Translations under genes and position numbers: made by a program | The notes under the pieces: generated by a model | Told to the model about the DNA's origin: nothing | What the model saw: the letters and a program-made list of their open reading frames with translations, nothing else | Database searches by the model: none | Part shown: piece after piece, positions 45,416 to 58,374 of the stretch | How the letters are laid out: every line of letters starts with the position of its first letter | How positions within the stretch are numbered: the first letter of the stretch is position 1 | Source: Opisthocomus hoazin | Lineage: Eukaryota; Chordata; Aves; Opisthocomiformes; Opisthocomidae | Direction of reading: 5' to 3' | Assembly: GCF_030867145.1 (NCBI RefSeq) | Contig: NC_134440.1 | Location: 1,364,001-1,428,000, forward strand | Length of the DNA: 64,000 bases

Positions 45416-46439
45416 TGTAGGTGGTGCCCGGCTGCTGGTTTCCCCGAGGCGTTCCCTTTGCTTTTCCTCGCCTGGCTGCAGCATCCCCCGGCCCTGTTGT
45501 CTTCCCTGCGGGCTCCCGGTGCTGTGGAGGGCTGGGGGGCAGAGCCGGGACCCCGGGGCTGCCCAGCCGCAGAGCAGCGATGGCTCTGCCGGGTGGGCTG
45601 CCGGTTCCTGACGGCCTCGCCGGGGCTCAGCACTTCGGGAGCTTCGGCAGCCGTGGGGCGAGGCGGGAGCGAAGCTCCGGGGAGAACGGGCAGGGGGGAG
45701 AGGGGCTGTTCATGCTGGGGGGGGACCCAGGGCCGTCCCCTCTGGGGCATCGCCTGCATGGGGACGGGGCTGGGGTGGGGGAGAGCCTCTTCTTGCGGAC
45801 CCTTCCTCCTCCTCCTCCTCGCCAGCTCCGGCAGCCTGGCCCCTGGGCTCCCTCTCGGCAGTGCTGGTGCTGAAGGCTGTGGCGATGGTTTTGTGCTCCC
45901 CGCCAGCAGCGGCTGTGGGGACCGGGGCGCAGCACCCCCAGCCCTGGGGCTGCCCTCACGGGGGGGCTCTGAGTGCCAGGGGACCCTTTGGGGCACAGCT
46001 GAGCTGACCCCACGGCAGCACAGGGGTGGAAGCTCTCCCTGCTGCTCTCTGAGCTTTGCAGCCCTTTTCCCCTCAAAACCCCGGCTGCTGCTCAGCGACG
46101 GTGATCTGCTCCAGCAGCGTTTTGGCACGAAAACAAACCCGCTGCACGCTGCGAGCGAGGTGGGTGTCGGATGAGCTGCTCTCGGGGTGTCCCCTTGACC
46201 ACTTCCCTCCCCTGCCCCACTCTCAGTATTCAGCCGATTACCCTGTTTTTTGCCCACCTTCCATTTCCAAATCTACTTTTAACCAGGTGCTGCTGAAGAA
46301 AGGAGGGAGGTTTGTCTGTTACCTAAATGCCATTTTTGCAGTTTCCACCGTTCTAATAATTTGTCATTTTTGGTAGAAATAAAGGCTGGGAGCACTAAAC
46401 AGATCCGCCCTCTCTCCTCCTGCCCCCACAAGGGCAGAG

Positions 46440-46720
46440 AAAGCAGCGTGGAGAGAGCTTGGCAGGTGCCAATAATTTAAATAGTGCTTTTTCTAGGGGT
46501 GTAAAGCTACAGCAGTTAGCAATAAAATGAGGCTGATTAAGTTAGTCTGAACTAGAGTGGATGGGGTCAGCCTGCACGCACGAAAAATCCCTGGAAATTG
46601 TTCAACATTCAAAGTACTGGAAGCACTCGGAGGGATGGAGAGGGCTGTCTTGTGGGGGAAGATTTAACTCTGAATTTCTAATCGAGTCGCCGTGGGAAGG
46701 AAATGCAGCTGCTTCGCTGA
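46440..46720. promoter_or_regulatory. AT-rich island, candidate conserved noncoding element
   Basis: Low-GC, non-repetitive sequence with homeodomain- and E-box-like words (CAATAATTTAAATAG, GGCTGATTAAGTTAG, CAGGTG) flanked by GC-rich DNA. No coding potential. The regulatory role is inferred only from composition and motif density. Confidence 0.3.
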
Positions 46721-49700
46721 ACCCTGGGCTGGCCCCGGGAGGGCCGGGGTCGGGCTGAGATGAGCCTCTGAACTGGGAGATGCTGGTGGTGGCTGGGGCC
46801 GGGAGCAGGGGGTCTGTCCCCTCTCCACAACGCAGCCCCTCGGGACGGAGGATGCTCGGATGAAGGTGAGAGCCCGAGGGCGGCTCTCCCCGTTGCTGGC
46901 GATGCCCACGCCGTGGGATAGTTGAGTCCCAGGAGTTTTCCCCTGCACGGGGGTTCCTCTGGCCGGGGGGTCCCCGGGCTGATGCAGCCACACGCGGGTT
47001 GTGCGGGGGGATGGCACGGCGCACGCTGGGGCGGCAGGGTCTGTGTGGGGAAACTGAGGCAGAGAGGGGAGATGGCTGGGTGCGGGGGAGATGGTGGCAG
47101 CTGCTGCCTCCTTTACCCTTATCTCCAGCGCAAGATTCACCTGGGCGAGAGGCGCACGCAGACCTCGGCTATTTTTAGTCCTGTGTTCCCACAATGCGAG
47201 GACTCAACTTCTGAGAAAATTGCCTGGAGCTCATTTAGCTGCGTGCGTGACGGCTGGGGAGGGAGGGAGGGAGGGGGCAAATTAAGGGCTCAATTTCATA
47301 CGGGGCGTGCGGCGGGGCCGGGGCTCCCCGGGGAGGGTTTCCCAGAGAAGAAGCCGTTGGGGCTGTCCCCGCAGAGGACACCCTGTCCCTGCCCCTTCCC
47401 CTAGCCGGGCAGGGGGGGTCCTGGGGCCGCATGCTGTTCTCGGCCGATGCCCGGGGGTCCTCGGCAGTGGCTGGGGCCGGAGCAGCTTTTGGCCGAGCAG
47501 GGCCGTGACAGCTGCTTCTCCTCTCCGGATTTTTGGGTGCTGTTGAGGCTGGGGGAGCCTCGAGTGCCCCCCTGCGCAGCCTCCCCCCCCCCCCCCGACC
47601 TGGCTGCCGATTTACCAGTTTGGTCAGAAAAAGCATCTTCCCGTTGCCTGGCAACCCTCGGCGCCCAGTCCAGCGGTGGGTGCGGGGCGGGGGGGCTCTC
47701 TCCCGCCTGCAGCCCCCGCCGAGCCGGGGCCGGGGGCCACGGGGGCTGCTTGGGGCCGGAGGTGGGCACGAAGCCGCCACAGCGTTTCGCACGCTTGGGG
47801 TCTGCACCAGGGCATTTTGGGGGGGGAGGGGGATCGCTTGCTCCCAGCAGTGCTGAAGCACGGACCCACCGGCCGCCATGGGTGCTGGCGACCGCGACCT
47901 GCCGCCCTCGAGCGCAGTGGGTCCCCGGGACGTGATTCCCCTGGCCACCAAACAGGAACCGCACCGAGCTGTCAGATGGCACAGGAAAACCTGGCTCCCA
48001 CCCAGGGCGAGCCCCCCGCACCCCTCGCTGCCCTGCCGCAGCCGCCCCCTCGCCCCCCGGGGCAGCCACAGAGGCCGAGGCTGGTGGTCCAGCAGCCCCA
48101 TGCGATGGCCGGCCACCAGCCGGGCTGGGGCACGGGGGCTGCGCGGGGGTCCCACCTGCAGTCACCCTGCCCCGTGGCCCTGGGCAGCGGCGGCCGGCGG
48201 GACGGGGCGTGCGGGACAGGGCGATCGGGCACACGGCTGCGAACGAAGCGGCGAGCGGCCCCGGGCAGTGCGGCTGCACGCGAGCGTCGGCCTCCCCGGG
48301 CACACACACGCCTGTGCTTTATTGCGAGCGTTTGTCTTCCATGGCAGCACGTCTGTTTTGAAGCGGAGAGGAGAGACTCCCACTGTTACCGGGAGGAAAA
48401 CAGAACTTAATTGAATCCCGCAATCCTTGTAGTCACGTCAGGCGCGAGGGAGCCAGCGGGCAGCGACTGCCCCCCCCTCCCCGCTCTCCGGCACCCGGGG
48501 CCGGACACGGGTTGTGCCATGCCAGCCAGGGTCCGCACTCCCCAGGGCACCCAGAACCCCCCGGGCTGGGGACGCAGGGGTCTGCCGGGAGCGGGGACGG
48601 CCTGCGGCTCCGTGTCAGCCCCGCGGCGCCTCGGGGGTGTCCCCAGGGCAGGTCGTGCTGCCTGTCACTGCCAGCCCCGGGGCACACGCTCTGTGAATTT
48701 TGCTTTTCCATTCGAGCTTGGCTCTCCTGCTTTGAGGGTGGCAATCCAGCGAGGACCTGGGGCCAGATCCTGCCTCCAACGCCAGGGAAAGGCAGCGAGC
48801 AGAGGGAAGCGCTGCCTCGGGCTCTCCCTCCCCACCTCCTCTGGCAGCGGAGAAATCAATGCAAGCCCCTGGAGCCAGCGCAAGCTTGGCTCAGGCCTGG
48901 GGCCAGGGTGGGCGTACGGAGCCGGGGGAGCGTGGGGAGCGTGTGGCTACGAGGATGGATGAGGGCGAAAGCAGAGGCTGCTTTGCAGGGTGAGGGATCT
49001 CTCCCTGCCTCTTCTCTCTGTCTCCAGTGACCTGCTCTTCGCTAGCTGCCTGCTGGAGTTTTAAACGTTGCCTCGAAAATGCTTGCAAAATGCCCAGAGC
49101 ATCAAATAGGCCCAGGTGGGTGGGAAAAAAATGGCATAAACAAAGCAGACAGGAGGATTTGTTAAACGCCAGCAGCTGCTGGCGAACACTTTAATATCAG
49201 TGCAGACGGGCGCCAATCGATACGGCATTTGGGGCCGCGGGCTGATGTCGGCTCTGTGCCCGCGGGCCGGCGCTCGCTGGCTCCCGTGCAGGGCGTCTGG
49301 CAGAGCCCCGGGTGGCCGTGCTGCACAGGGGTCCCGCGGCGGCGGGGACCACCCAGCTGGACCCCAAGCACCCGGGCAGGGAAGGGCTGGGAGATGCTCT
49401 GCGTGCCGGCCAGGGCAGAGCTCCATCTCTCCCTCTGTTTGCCCACCCGGACCCCAAGGCCCTGGGCAAGAGGACATGTCTCCATCTCCCCCCTGGCTCT
49501 CCCGTCTGCCATCCCACCCGCGTCTGCCCGGCCGTGGCAGTGCCCAGAGACCTGGCTGGACACGCCACGGGGAGCTCGTCCAGCATTGCCATGGTAATGG
49601 AGATAACGGCCGCTGCCAGGAGGAGAGCAGGGAGGGCAGCGAGCTCCAGCAGCCTGAGCTCACCGGGGAGATGCTGCCAGCCACGCTCGTCTGTGCTGGG

Positions 49701-49839
49701 AGTCCCAGCGCAGAGCTCGTCACACCGGTGTCCCCTGGCCGAGCCCCATGACAGCCCAGACGGCAGAAAGCACATCCTGATGAGAGTGAAGCCCTCAGCA
49801 CCCCTTGCACCTGTGACAAAGCCAGAGGTTACGCTGGGC

Positions 49840-50045
49840 CATACATAAAAATGTATATTCAAAACCTCCAATCTCGCTGCTGCCAGGTTATAATTAATTC
49901 CTATTTGCAGCTCCGTCCAATTTCCCTCGCGCAGCTCCCAATTCAATCCAATTGCCATATGAGATTTCTGTAATCACTAATCTTATCAAGCACATCAGCG
50001 TGAAGTGAGAGCACTGCAATTAGCGGGAGCGGGAGCAGCAGGTGA
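49840..50045. promoter_or_regulatory. AT-rich island, candidate conserved noncoding element
   Basis: Dense short motifs: GGTTATAATTAATTCC, CCAATTTCCC, two CAATTCAATCCAATTG-type words, TAATCACTAATCTTATCA (GATA/bicoid-like) and GCAATTAGCGG. It is non-repetitive and non-coding. It is the strongest enhancer-like stretch of the gene-poor region, but this is inference. Confidence 0.35.
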
Positions 50046-50846
50046 ACTGAACACCGCTCGGCCAGGGTTTATTTCACCTGTGCCAGGGGAGGACATGTGC
50101 TGGGTCGAGCACTGGCTGGGGCCATCTCTTGCCCCCCTCGGGCAGGGAGGGACGCTTGGGAGGGCCAAGGCTGCAGCAGTGCCGGAGCCACCGAGCACCA
50201 GCAGCCATCGGGAGCTCTCCAGGCAGCCGGCCGATCTCTGCTGGGGATGGGGCTCGCCTCTCCCGGCCCCCCATCCCCAGGGAGCTGCCGGGGGAGCTGA
50301 GAAACCCGGAGCAGATGCTGGCAAAATGTCCTTACGCAGCGCTGCCTGCGCCTCGGCTTGTCACAGCAGCAGGAGCTGGAGATGAAGCGTCAGCCTTGAT
50401 TCCGGGTTTCCTGGCTCCTCTCGCTGTTGCTCCTGGCACCACAGCCTGGCTCCGTCCCAGCCCGCTCGGGTGCCCCTCGCCGAGCAGAGGCGCGGGCTTT
50501 GGGGGCAGGGGGAAGGTGCTGGTAGCCTGGGCACCAGCAAAGCTTCACCGTCCCCTTGGCAGGTCTTCCTCCCACATGGCCACAGGGGAGGCAGCTCCTG
50601 CTCCCCATCCCAGTCCGGGCAGCACAGGAGGGACCCGCTGGCAGGAGGCGAGCCGTGCATGTGCGCCAGTGTCACCGGACCCCAGAGGAGCTGTGCGAGG
50701 GACACTCTGTCCCCAAACCCTCCCAGCGGGCTCAGGCAAGCCGGGTATAAACCTGCAGGAGATCCTGCTCGGAGCTGCTGCCTGGGGACTGACACTTTTT
50801 TGCGGACAGCCTGTTCCCCTTCCCACTGCCACTGGCTGCTGGCCCA

Positions 50847-51488
50847 GAATCACAGAATCACAGAATCACAGAATGGTAGGGGTTGGAAGGGACCTCTGTG
50901 GGTCATCTAGTCCAACCCCCCTGCCGAAGCAGGGTCACCTACAGCAGGCTGCACAGGATCTTGTCCAGGCGGGTCTGGAATATCTCCAGAGAAGGAGACT
51001 CCACAACCTCCCTGGGCAGCCTGGGCCAGGGCTCCGTCACCCTCAGAGGGAAGAAGTTCTTCCTCATGTTCAGACGGAACTTCCTGTGCCTCAGTTTGTG
51101 CCCATTGCCCCTTGTCCTGTCACTGGGCACCACTGAAAAGAGCTTGGCCCCATCCTCCTGACACCCACCCTGCAGATATTTAGAGGCATTTCTAAGGTCC
51201 CCTCGCAGCCTTCTCTTCTTCAGGCTGAACAAGCCCAGTTCCCTCAACCTCTCCTCGTAGTGGAGATGCTCCAGTCCCCTCACCATCCTTGTAGCCCTCC
51301 GCTGGACTCTCTCCAGTAGCTCTTCATCCTTCTTGAACTGGGGAGCCCAGAACTGGACACAGTACTCCAGATGAGGCCTCACCAGGGCAGTGTAGAGGGG
51401 AAGGAGAACCTCCCTTGTCCTGCTGGCCACACTCTGCTTGATGCACCCCAGGATCCCATTGGCTTTCTTGGCAGCCCGCAGCATCTCC
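50847..51488 (-). repeat. CR1 LINE fragment, longest copy in the window
   Basis: Minus-oriented, 640 bp: triple ACAGAATC tail, 3' UTR block and an uninterrupted RT C-terminal reading frame including [40 protein letters not shown] and [10 protein letters not shown]. These are standard CR1 ORF2 words (truncated RT thumb region). 5'-truncated; its preservation suggests it is younger than the other copies. Confidence 0.97.
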
Positions 51489-51900
51489 TGGCGGAGGCAG
51501 GGGTGGGAGTGGGTCTGGCCCCAGGGCCGATTCACTGAAGGCCCCCGGGTGCAGCAGAGCCGGGCTGGGCTGAGCGGGAAGCTCCCTGCCAGTCCCCGGC
51601 AGCAGCGGGGTCACTGCCTGTGCTGGCAAACCCCGGGGACAGCCAAGCCTGCGGAGCAGCAGCCAGCACTGGGGAGCAGCCCTCAGCCCTGCTCCGGTCC
51701 TCATCCGGATCGGGCGGGTGGTCCTCAGCTGGGGCGGCTGGGCTCACAGGGCTCCGCTCGTTTGCGAGCAGCCAAATTATCTGTGGTTTCTGCACAGTGT
51801 GGTGAGGCTGGGGGTGCCTCGGCCCCGGGCACCACCGATGCCAAGCGTCCCCGGGGCGCAGGGCGGTGGTTCAGACAGCCCCAAGCTGTGCCTCGCCGGC

Positions 51901-51962
51901 GCCGGGAGAGCATCGCCGGGAGAGCATCGCCGGGAGAGCATCGCCGGGAGAGCATCGCCGCG
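51901..51962. repeat. 14-bp tandem repeat, four and a half copies
   Basis: GCCGGGAGAGCATC repeated without change at 51901, 51915, 51929 and 51943, plus a partial copy. No function is evident. Confidence 0.95.
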
Positions 51963-54900
51963 CGCCGGCCCCTGCGCATGCGGGTGCCCCCCCGATGGCA
52001 CACGGTGGGGGGTGTTGGAGTCCCCACCCTCGCCGCAGCTGTAGCGTCCGTAGGGTGGTGTTGCACGGGCACCTACCAAAATCTCTCGCTTCGCCACCCC
52101 CAGCCGTCTGTCGCTGCTGACACTCACCGACAGGAATAAATTCCAACACCTACCATATGCTTTGCTACTTCTGCTGCCTGTGCTCACTTGTTACTATATA
52201 TTTCCAAAGCCGGGGCTGCCTCTGCGCGGGGTGGCTGGCGGGCCGTGCCCGGGCGATGTGGAGACAGCGGAGTTTCTGGCATCCCTGTGGCAGATGAGCT
52301 CAGCAGGTCTCTGCCCCGCAGGGGCTCAGCCCCGGCTCCCAGCGCTTCCCGCACAGCACCAGCATCAGTGCTTGTCCAGGGCACGTCTGGCTGCAGCTGC
52401 CGAGCCGGTGGCTCGGGCGCTGGCGGGGCTGGCTGGTCCTGTCCTGCGAAGGAGCCCAGCACGCCGGCGATGCAGCCCTTCCGCAGCAGGATCCGGCCCC
52501 TCCGGGCGCTGCGTGGCTGGCTCTGCGCCCGCTGCTGTGCCTCACTGCGCACCGACAACGCGCCCGCCCGGGCCGTGCCACCGAGCCTTTGTCCCACAGC
52601 CCCGGCCGGCGTCAGCCCGCACCCGAGCTGGATGTGGCAGCCGGCGCTGCGCTCGCCTGGCTGGGAGCAGCATGCCGGTGACAAGGGCTGTCCCCGGAGT
52701 CCTTCGCTGGGCTGGGGACACAAACCAGCATGGTGGCTCCGGGTTCTGCCGGTGGGAGCCACATCCCCAGCACTGTCCCGAAGGAAAACCACTGGGAAGG
52801 GTGCAGCGAGCGGCCGTCAGTGTCTGTCCCCTGGCTGTGGGGGCTGGAGGGTCCCGTGAAGGGACGGTCACTGTGCTGCCACAGCAGCAGGGACATTTAA
52901 TCTCAGCGTAAAGGCGCTGAGCAGAGCTGGTCTCTTCTGTTCCCTCAGAGCTGCTCCATATGTTTAATGATCCTCACAGCTGGGAGCATTCATCTTGCTT
53001 CAAGAGTGGATCCATCTCACGCACCCTCCAGGCGCCGGAGCTGGTGACACAGCGAGCAACAGAAAGACCTTTATGGCAGAGCTCAGGTGGCTCAGCCTGC
53101 GCCTGTCCCGCCGCCTTGCACCATCATCACCCCCCACGCCTCGCACCGTCATCGCACCCCACGCGCCAGAGAAGAACCCTGGGGCCAGGGGACGAGGACG
53201 CCTGGGTGAGCGAGCCCAGCCGAGCAGCGGCTGCCTGCTTCCCCGTGGCATCCCGCATCCTGCACGTAGTTTTAATTGCACCATGCGGCTTTGATTCCTG
53301 GTTTTAATTGCAGCCTAACGAGGCAAGGGCAGCAGGAGAGGAAAACATCAAGCTTAAGGGAAACAAATCGGGAGAGAAAAGAACATTTACTGGTGACTAA
53401 TAGGTCCGTGGCTCGGTGCGTGTGTGTTTGCCTGCCACAGTGCGGGATGTTGCCAGCGCGAGGAGGAGAGGGGATTTCTTCCACGCACTTGGCAAGCTGA
53501 GCTGCGCAGTGTGGCGCGAGGAGAGCAGATTTTTCCTGGGCCCGTGCCGTTTCTGCTTTATTTTTAACCCCCATTGCAGAAAAGCTGCTCCCCCCCACCC
53601 CAGTAAACAGTGGATTTTGCCTGCTTGCACAGGCAGGCTCGGGGCTACATCGTCTAACAGTGACAGATGGGCCCGTTTACGCACCGCGCTGCTCTCACCA
53701 GAGGAAATCGAGACTAATTTGGTGTAGAGGAAGGGAGGAGAGTTTCTGGTGCTGGCACCTGGAGCCCCAGGGCAGCTGCCACCCTGACCGAGTGCCGCTG
53801 TGCCGGGCGAGGACAGGGCAGGTTGGAGCCAGCGCGGCACAGGGCTCCCCGAACCTGAGCCAGATTCCTCAGGGGGGCTGCAGGACTCCCCCTCGGGATG
53901 CCCTGGGCTCTCCAGCCCCAATCTGTGCCACGGGGCCCAGCAGTGGGGGACCGAGCCCAGTGTCCCCAGCAGCCCCTGCTCAGGTGCCGACGGGTTCCCT
54001 TCGCAGGCGGGGGCCAGGCAAGCTTTGCTGTCCCGGCGAGGGACGCCGGGGAAAACCCTGCGGGCAGCCTGGATGGGGCAGGGGAGTGAGGATGGGAATG
54101 GAGCCAGGGATGTGGCACAGCTCAGTGCCGTCCCTGAGCCCCACGCTGCTCAGCGCCATCCTGCCCCTCTCCCTCTGCTGCCGGGGCCACCTCTGCGACG
54201 GGGCAGGCACTCGTGCAGCTCCCGTGTGCCGGCCCAGGCTGTTCTCCCCATGCCAGTGAGGGCTGGGATCTCGTTACCAAGCTCTTTGACTTTGAGCATC
54301 TTGGAAACCGATGCTTGCTAATAAGACAAAAAGAATGACAGAAAATAAGCCCAGCCGCAGGAATGTGGCCTTCTCATCCAGCATTTTTTATTCCCCCACA
54401 TTCTCCCCCTTTCCTGCTTTGCCGATGGATTAAAGCCACTGTAATAAAATTATTAAATAAAAAAAAAAAGCGCTGTAGCCCCCACCTCGATGCGGCAACC
54501 ATGGAAACTGGATCAAGGGGACACCTGTACATTTCCATTCTGGGCTCCCGCTATCTGAATATACAGAGGAGCGCTAATTAAAAACCCGGTGCGAGTGCAG
54601 GCGGAGGGAAGCAGCTGGCCCCAGGAGAAGGGGTGCGTGGTTTGGCGGCACGCCGGCAGGCACAGGGACGGGGCCTGCCAGCTCTCCAGCGAGCCCCAAA
54701 CACCACCCGACACATCCGTCTTCCTCCGGCTCCCAGATGCCGAGCGGGCGCTCGCTGCCTGCCAGCTGCGGCACTAACGAAGCGGCCCCGGCCCCACGGC
54801 AGCCCTCGGCACCGAGGGGCCCCGGGGACCCCATCCCAGCCCCGGGGACCGTGCCCAGCCGGGCAGAGCCGGGCCGCGGGTCGGGGTCTTTGCCCCGTGC

Positions 54901-56899
54901 CAGGAGGAGTCACTGTCCTGCACCGCGGTGCCGGGTCCCGCTGGGGCACAGCCCCGGGCCGGCGCGGGGGGCCGTATCGCCCCTCCGCGAGCTCTCACGC
55001 CCGGGCCCCGCGGCGGGGGGCGAGGCAGCGGGCGGCGGCGCGGGGGCGAGGCGAAGCGTGAGATCTCGCACCTCCCACCGCGAGGGCGAAGGCTGCGGGA
55101 GGCTGCCAGCCTGCGCCGCCGGCTGCTCCGTCCGCCGGCACCGGAGCCAACTCTGCCAGCGGCACCGCCAGCGCGGCCCCAGTGCCGGGCAGCTCCCGCG
55201 TCCCCTCTCCTCCCCGGCTGGAGGGTGGCTGGGGCGGGCGCAGGCGTCCCCACGCACGGCTCCCGGGCTGGCGCAGCGGGGATGGTGCTTCAGGGCCGTG
55301 CGGGACACCCGGGGCCGGGCTGCTCTCCCTCCCGTGCCACACACCTCGGGGCTGCTGCTTGATTTTTGACTGTTTCACTGGGAAGAAGCTCTCCAACCAG
55401 GCACGTGAGCACCCAGGAGGAAAAGGCTGTGTTTAACCTGTAGATTTATTTTTACCGACAGTGAATGGCAGCGCCTGGAACATTCCCCTGCTTGGAGTTA
55501 ATTTTTGCTGCAGCTCAGTTTTAGTCATTGTTGTCTAAACCTGTCTCCTCCACATTTATCCCATGGAGAAGCTCCCAGAGCTCAGTCCCAGGATTTCAGT
55601 GGCCTCAGAGCCGGTGCCTGGCCACCTGCTCCCACCAGCCCAGGGAGAGGTTGGGGCAGCCCCCAGCTTCCACCGGCCGAGACCCCCGGCTGTGGGGACA
55701 GCAGCCCTGTGCCTGCGTGGGGGACACGGCCCTGACGGCCGCCGCCGCAGCGCTTCCTGGGGCTGGCGGATGGCGAAAGCTTTTCCTCTCATCAGCGCAG
55801 GCATCAGGCTCCTGCAGGAGGTGAGCAGAGTGCCGAAACCTTCTGATTGCTGATGGATGGGTCTCAAATCGCTCCCCACGCGTCCTTCCCAGCCCGTGCC
55901 AAAAGCGGAGCTGGGTCCCCCTGTGCGGCCATCGCCCGCGATGGGGATGGCTGGGGCAGGAGCGAGGGCTCGCCAGTCGCTCTGTCGGCGAATTTTCCCA
56001 GCAAGCTGCTCGTTTTCTCTGGCCGAGCTGCGGAGGACGGCAGGGTACGCTCAGCAGGAGATGTCAGGCCATTCCGATCGGCCGAGGGGAGAAAGCCACC
56101 GCAACGTGCAGCGCTCCTGCAGTGCCAGAGGGTCTGCGCAGACCCCTGCGCTCCCGCTCTGCAGACCCACACCCCCTGTGCCAGCAGCGCGGGGTGCCCA
56201 GACGCACCGCACCAGTTGAACCAGCAGCTCCCAGCAAACGGGTTGTCCCGTGGGGCTCCAGCACCCCCGGGGTTGACCTGGGCAGACGAGGGCTGGCGTT
56301 GCTGGCTGCCTGTCCTTGCCTGCTGCCGGCCCGCAGCCCCACAGCCCGCTCAACTTTGGGGAGAAGAAAATTCCTCGTTTCCATGGGAACTAGAGGAGGA
56401 AAGTTTCTGGGGCTGCAGCTGGGATTGTGCCAGCCAGGAGAGGCAGCAGGACCCCAGGGCCAGCCGTCTCTCCTCTCCGCTCCCGGGGAAGGCTGGCACC
56501 CGGCCCCCAGCCCCGCTGCCCACGCCCCGAGAGGTGCCCACGCCGGCGAGGGGTGCGCGGGGCTCCCCGTCTCCGCTGCCCGTGCTGTGCCAGACACGCT
56601 CTGACATTTAGCTCTGCAGCTCGGCGCGCTCAGATGCAGCGATAGCTCTAATCTGCTTTTCTCCTCCTCGCGCTCTCCCTGGAGGCAGATGCTGCTGCTG
56701 GGAGACGCGGGGGGCTCTGGCAGCCGGCAGCCATCCCCCCGGTGCCCCCCCCGGTGCCCCGGGGGTCCCCACGGCCAGGAGCCATCCCGGCAGCCCCGTG
56801 CCCTCCTCGCTGCGGCCCCACGTCAGGCAGCAGCTGCCTGGCAGGGGCTGGGTGCCCGCAGCGCAGAAAGCCGGGGCGGTTTCGGAGCACCCAGGGCTC

Positions 56900-56933
56900 T
56901 TCCTCCTCCTCCTCCTCCTCCTCCTCCTCCTCC
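56900..56933. repeat. (CTC)n trinucleotide microsatellite
   Basis: An uninterrupted TCC/CTC run of about eleven triplets. It encodes artificial poly-Ser, poly-Leu or poly-Glu depending on frame; no gene is implied. Confidence 0.95.
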
Positions 56934-57639
56934 CTCCACTCCCCCGGCTGCGGCTCCGCTCCCCCGCTGCCCCCGGGACGCCGGGGCCGGTGGCAGCGAG
57001 GGCACCGCGGGGCACCCGGGGGGGGGGGCACCGGGGGGATGGCTGCCGGGGAGATGGCTGCCCCGGGGGGCTGCGAGGACAGGGGGACCCCGGGCCCTGG
57101 GGCCGCCCCACGCAGCCCTGTGCCCTTTCCTGGTGGCTCAGCTCCAATTAGCGAGGCCCCTGTTAATTTTTTCCGCTCAGCAGCTCCCGTCCGCGTCCGA
57201 CGGGCAGCGCGGTGCGGGGGGGAGCGCCGGGGGGAGGGTGCCTGCGGGGACCCCCGGGCCGGGGGGCAGCCCCCGGGCAGCAGCAGCTCCCGCCCAGGAC
57301 CCCGCTCCGAGCCCTCCCGCTGCCGTCAGACCCCCGGCCCCGGGTCGCGGCGGGTCCCGGCTGCCCCCCCCCACGCCGGGGGCTTCGGAGCGGGTCAGGG
57401 GTCCGTGCGGAGCCCCGGGCCCGGTGCGGGGGGTCCCAGGGCCAGCCCTCGCCCCCGGGCTCCGCCATCCCCCTGCTGCGGGTCCCACAGGGCGGGGCCA
57501 GGACCCCCGCGACCCCCGCGACCCCCGGCCCGCGGAGCCTGCCTGGAGCGGGGGGGCAGCGACCCTCCAAGCCCCAGCCGATCTTCCCACCTCCCGGCCC
57601 TCCGCCTCTCCCCTTCCCTGCCGCCGTCCGCACGCAGGC

Positions 57640-57790
57640 CTGTGGGGTTCATTTCCATATTCATGGTGCTTTAATGACCCTGTAATATCTTTATGTTCTG
57701 CAATTAAATGTGGAATCTTTCTTTCTTCCTTCTGCAGATTCGCATCTGCATCGGATCATTTGTGGCATTTGAAGGGACGCTGTGCAGGAG
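57640..57790. promoter_or_regulatory. AT-rich island, candidate conserved noncoding element
   Basis: CATTTCCATATTCATGGTGC, TTTAATGACCCTGTAATAT and GCAATTAAATGTGG sit in otherwise GC-rich DNA. Near 57721 a pyrimidine tract with CTTCTGCAG resembles a splice acceptor, so a noncoding exon is an alternative reading. Confidence 0.3.
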
Positions 57791-57798
57791 GGAGACGG

Positions 57799-57854
57799 GG
57801 TTAATTAAACTTCAGCGATCAGCAGGGGTTAATTAAACTTCAGCGATCAGCAGG
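57799..57854. repeat. Two-copy 28-bp tandem duplication
   Basis: GGTTAATTAAACTTCAGCGA followed by TCAGCAGG occurs at 57799-57826 and again at 57827-57854 without difference, 45 bp before the 25-bp minisatellite. Confidence 0.95.
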
Positions 57855-57899
57855 CTCCGCTGCCAAGTGCCCTTCGCGCCCCACGGCCGGGCCACCCCT

Positions 57900-58374
57900 G
57901 GGGCAGCTCTTGGTGCCCTCTCTTGGGGCAGCTCTTGGTGCCCTCTCTTGGGGCAGCTCTTGGTGCTCTCTCTTGGGGCAGCTCTTGGTGCCCTCTCTTG
58001 GGGCAGCTCTTGGTGCTCTCTCTTGGGGCAGCTCTTGGTGCCCTCTCTTGGGGCAGCTCTTGGTGCTCTCTCTTGGGGCAGCTCTTGGTGCCCTCTCTTG
58101 GGGCAGCTCTTGGTGCCCTCTCTTGGGGCAGCTCTTGGTGCTCTCTCTTGGGGCAGCTCTTGGTGCTCTCTCTTGGGGCAGCTCTTGGTGCCCTCTCTTG
58201 GGGCAGCTCTTGGTGCTCTCTCTTGGGGCAGCTCTTGGTGCCCTCTCTTGGGGCAGCTCTTGGTGCTCTCTCTTGGGGCAGCTCTTGGTGCTCTCTCTTG
58301 GGGCAGCTCTTGGTGCCCTCTCTTGGGGCAGCTCTTGGTGCCCTCTCTTGGGGCAGCTCTTGGTGCTCTCTCGT
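57900..58374. repeat. Nineteen-copy 25-bp minisatellite
   Basis: Units start every 25 bp from 57900 to 58350 with GGGGCAGCTCTTGGTG followed by CCCTCTCTT or CTCTCTCTT. Apart from one base in the last unit (TCG for TCT), the only difference is a single C/T site, in the order CCTCTCTCCTTCTCTTCCT. The unit is stop-free in every frame, and three units make 75 bp, so long false open frames occur on both strands. Confidence 0.98.
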
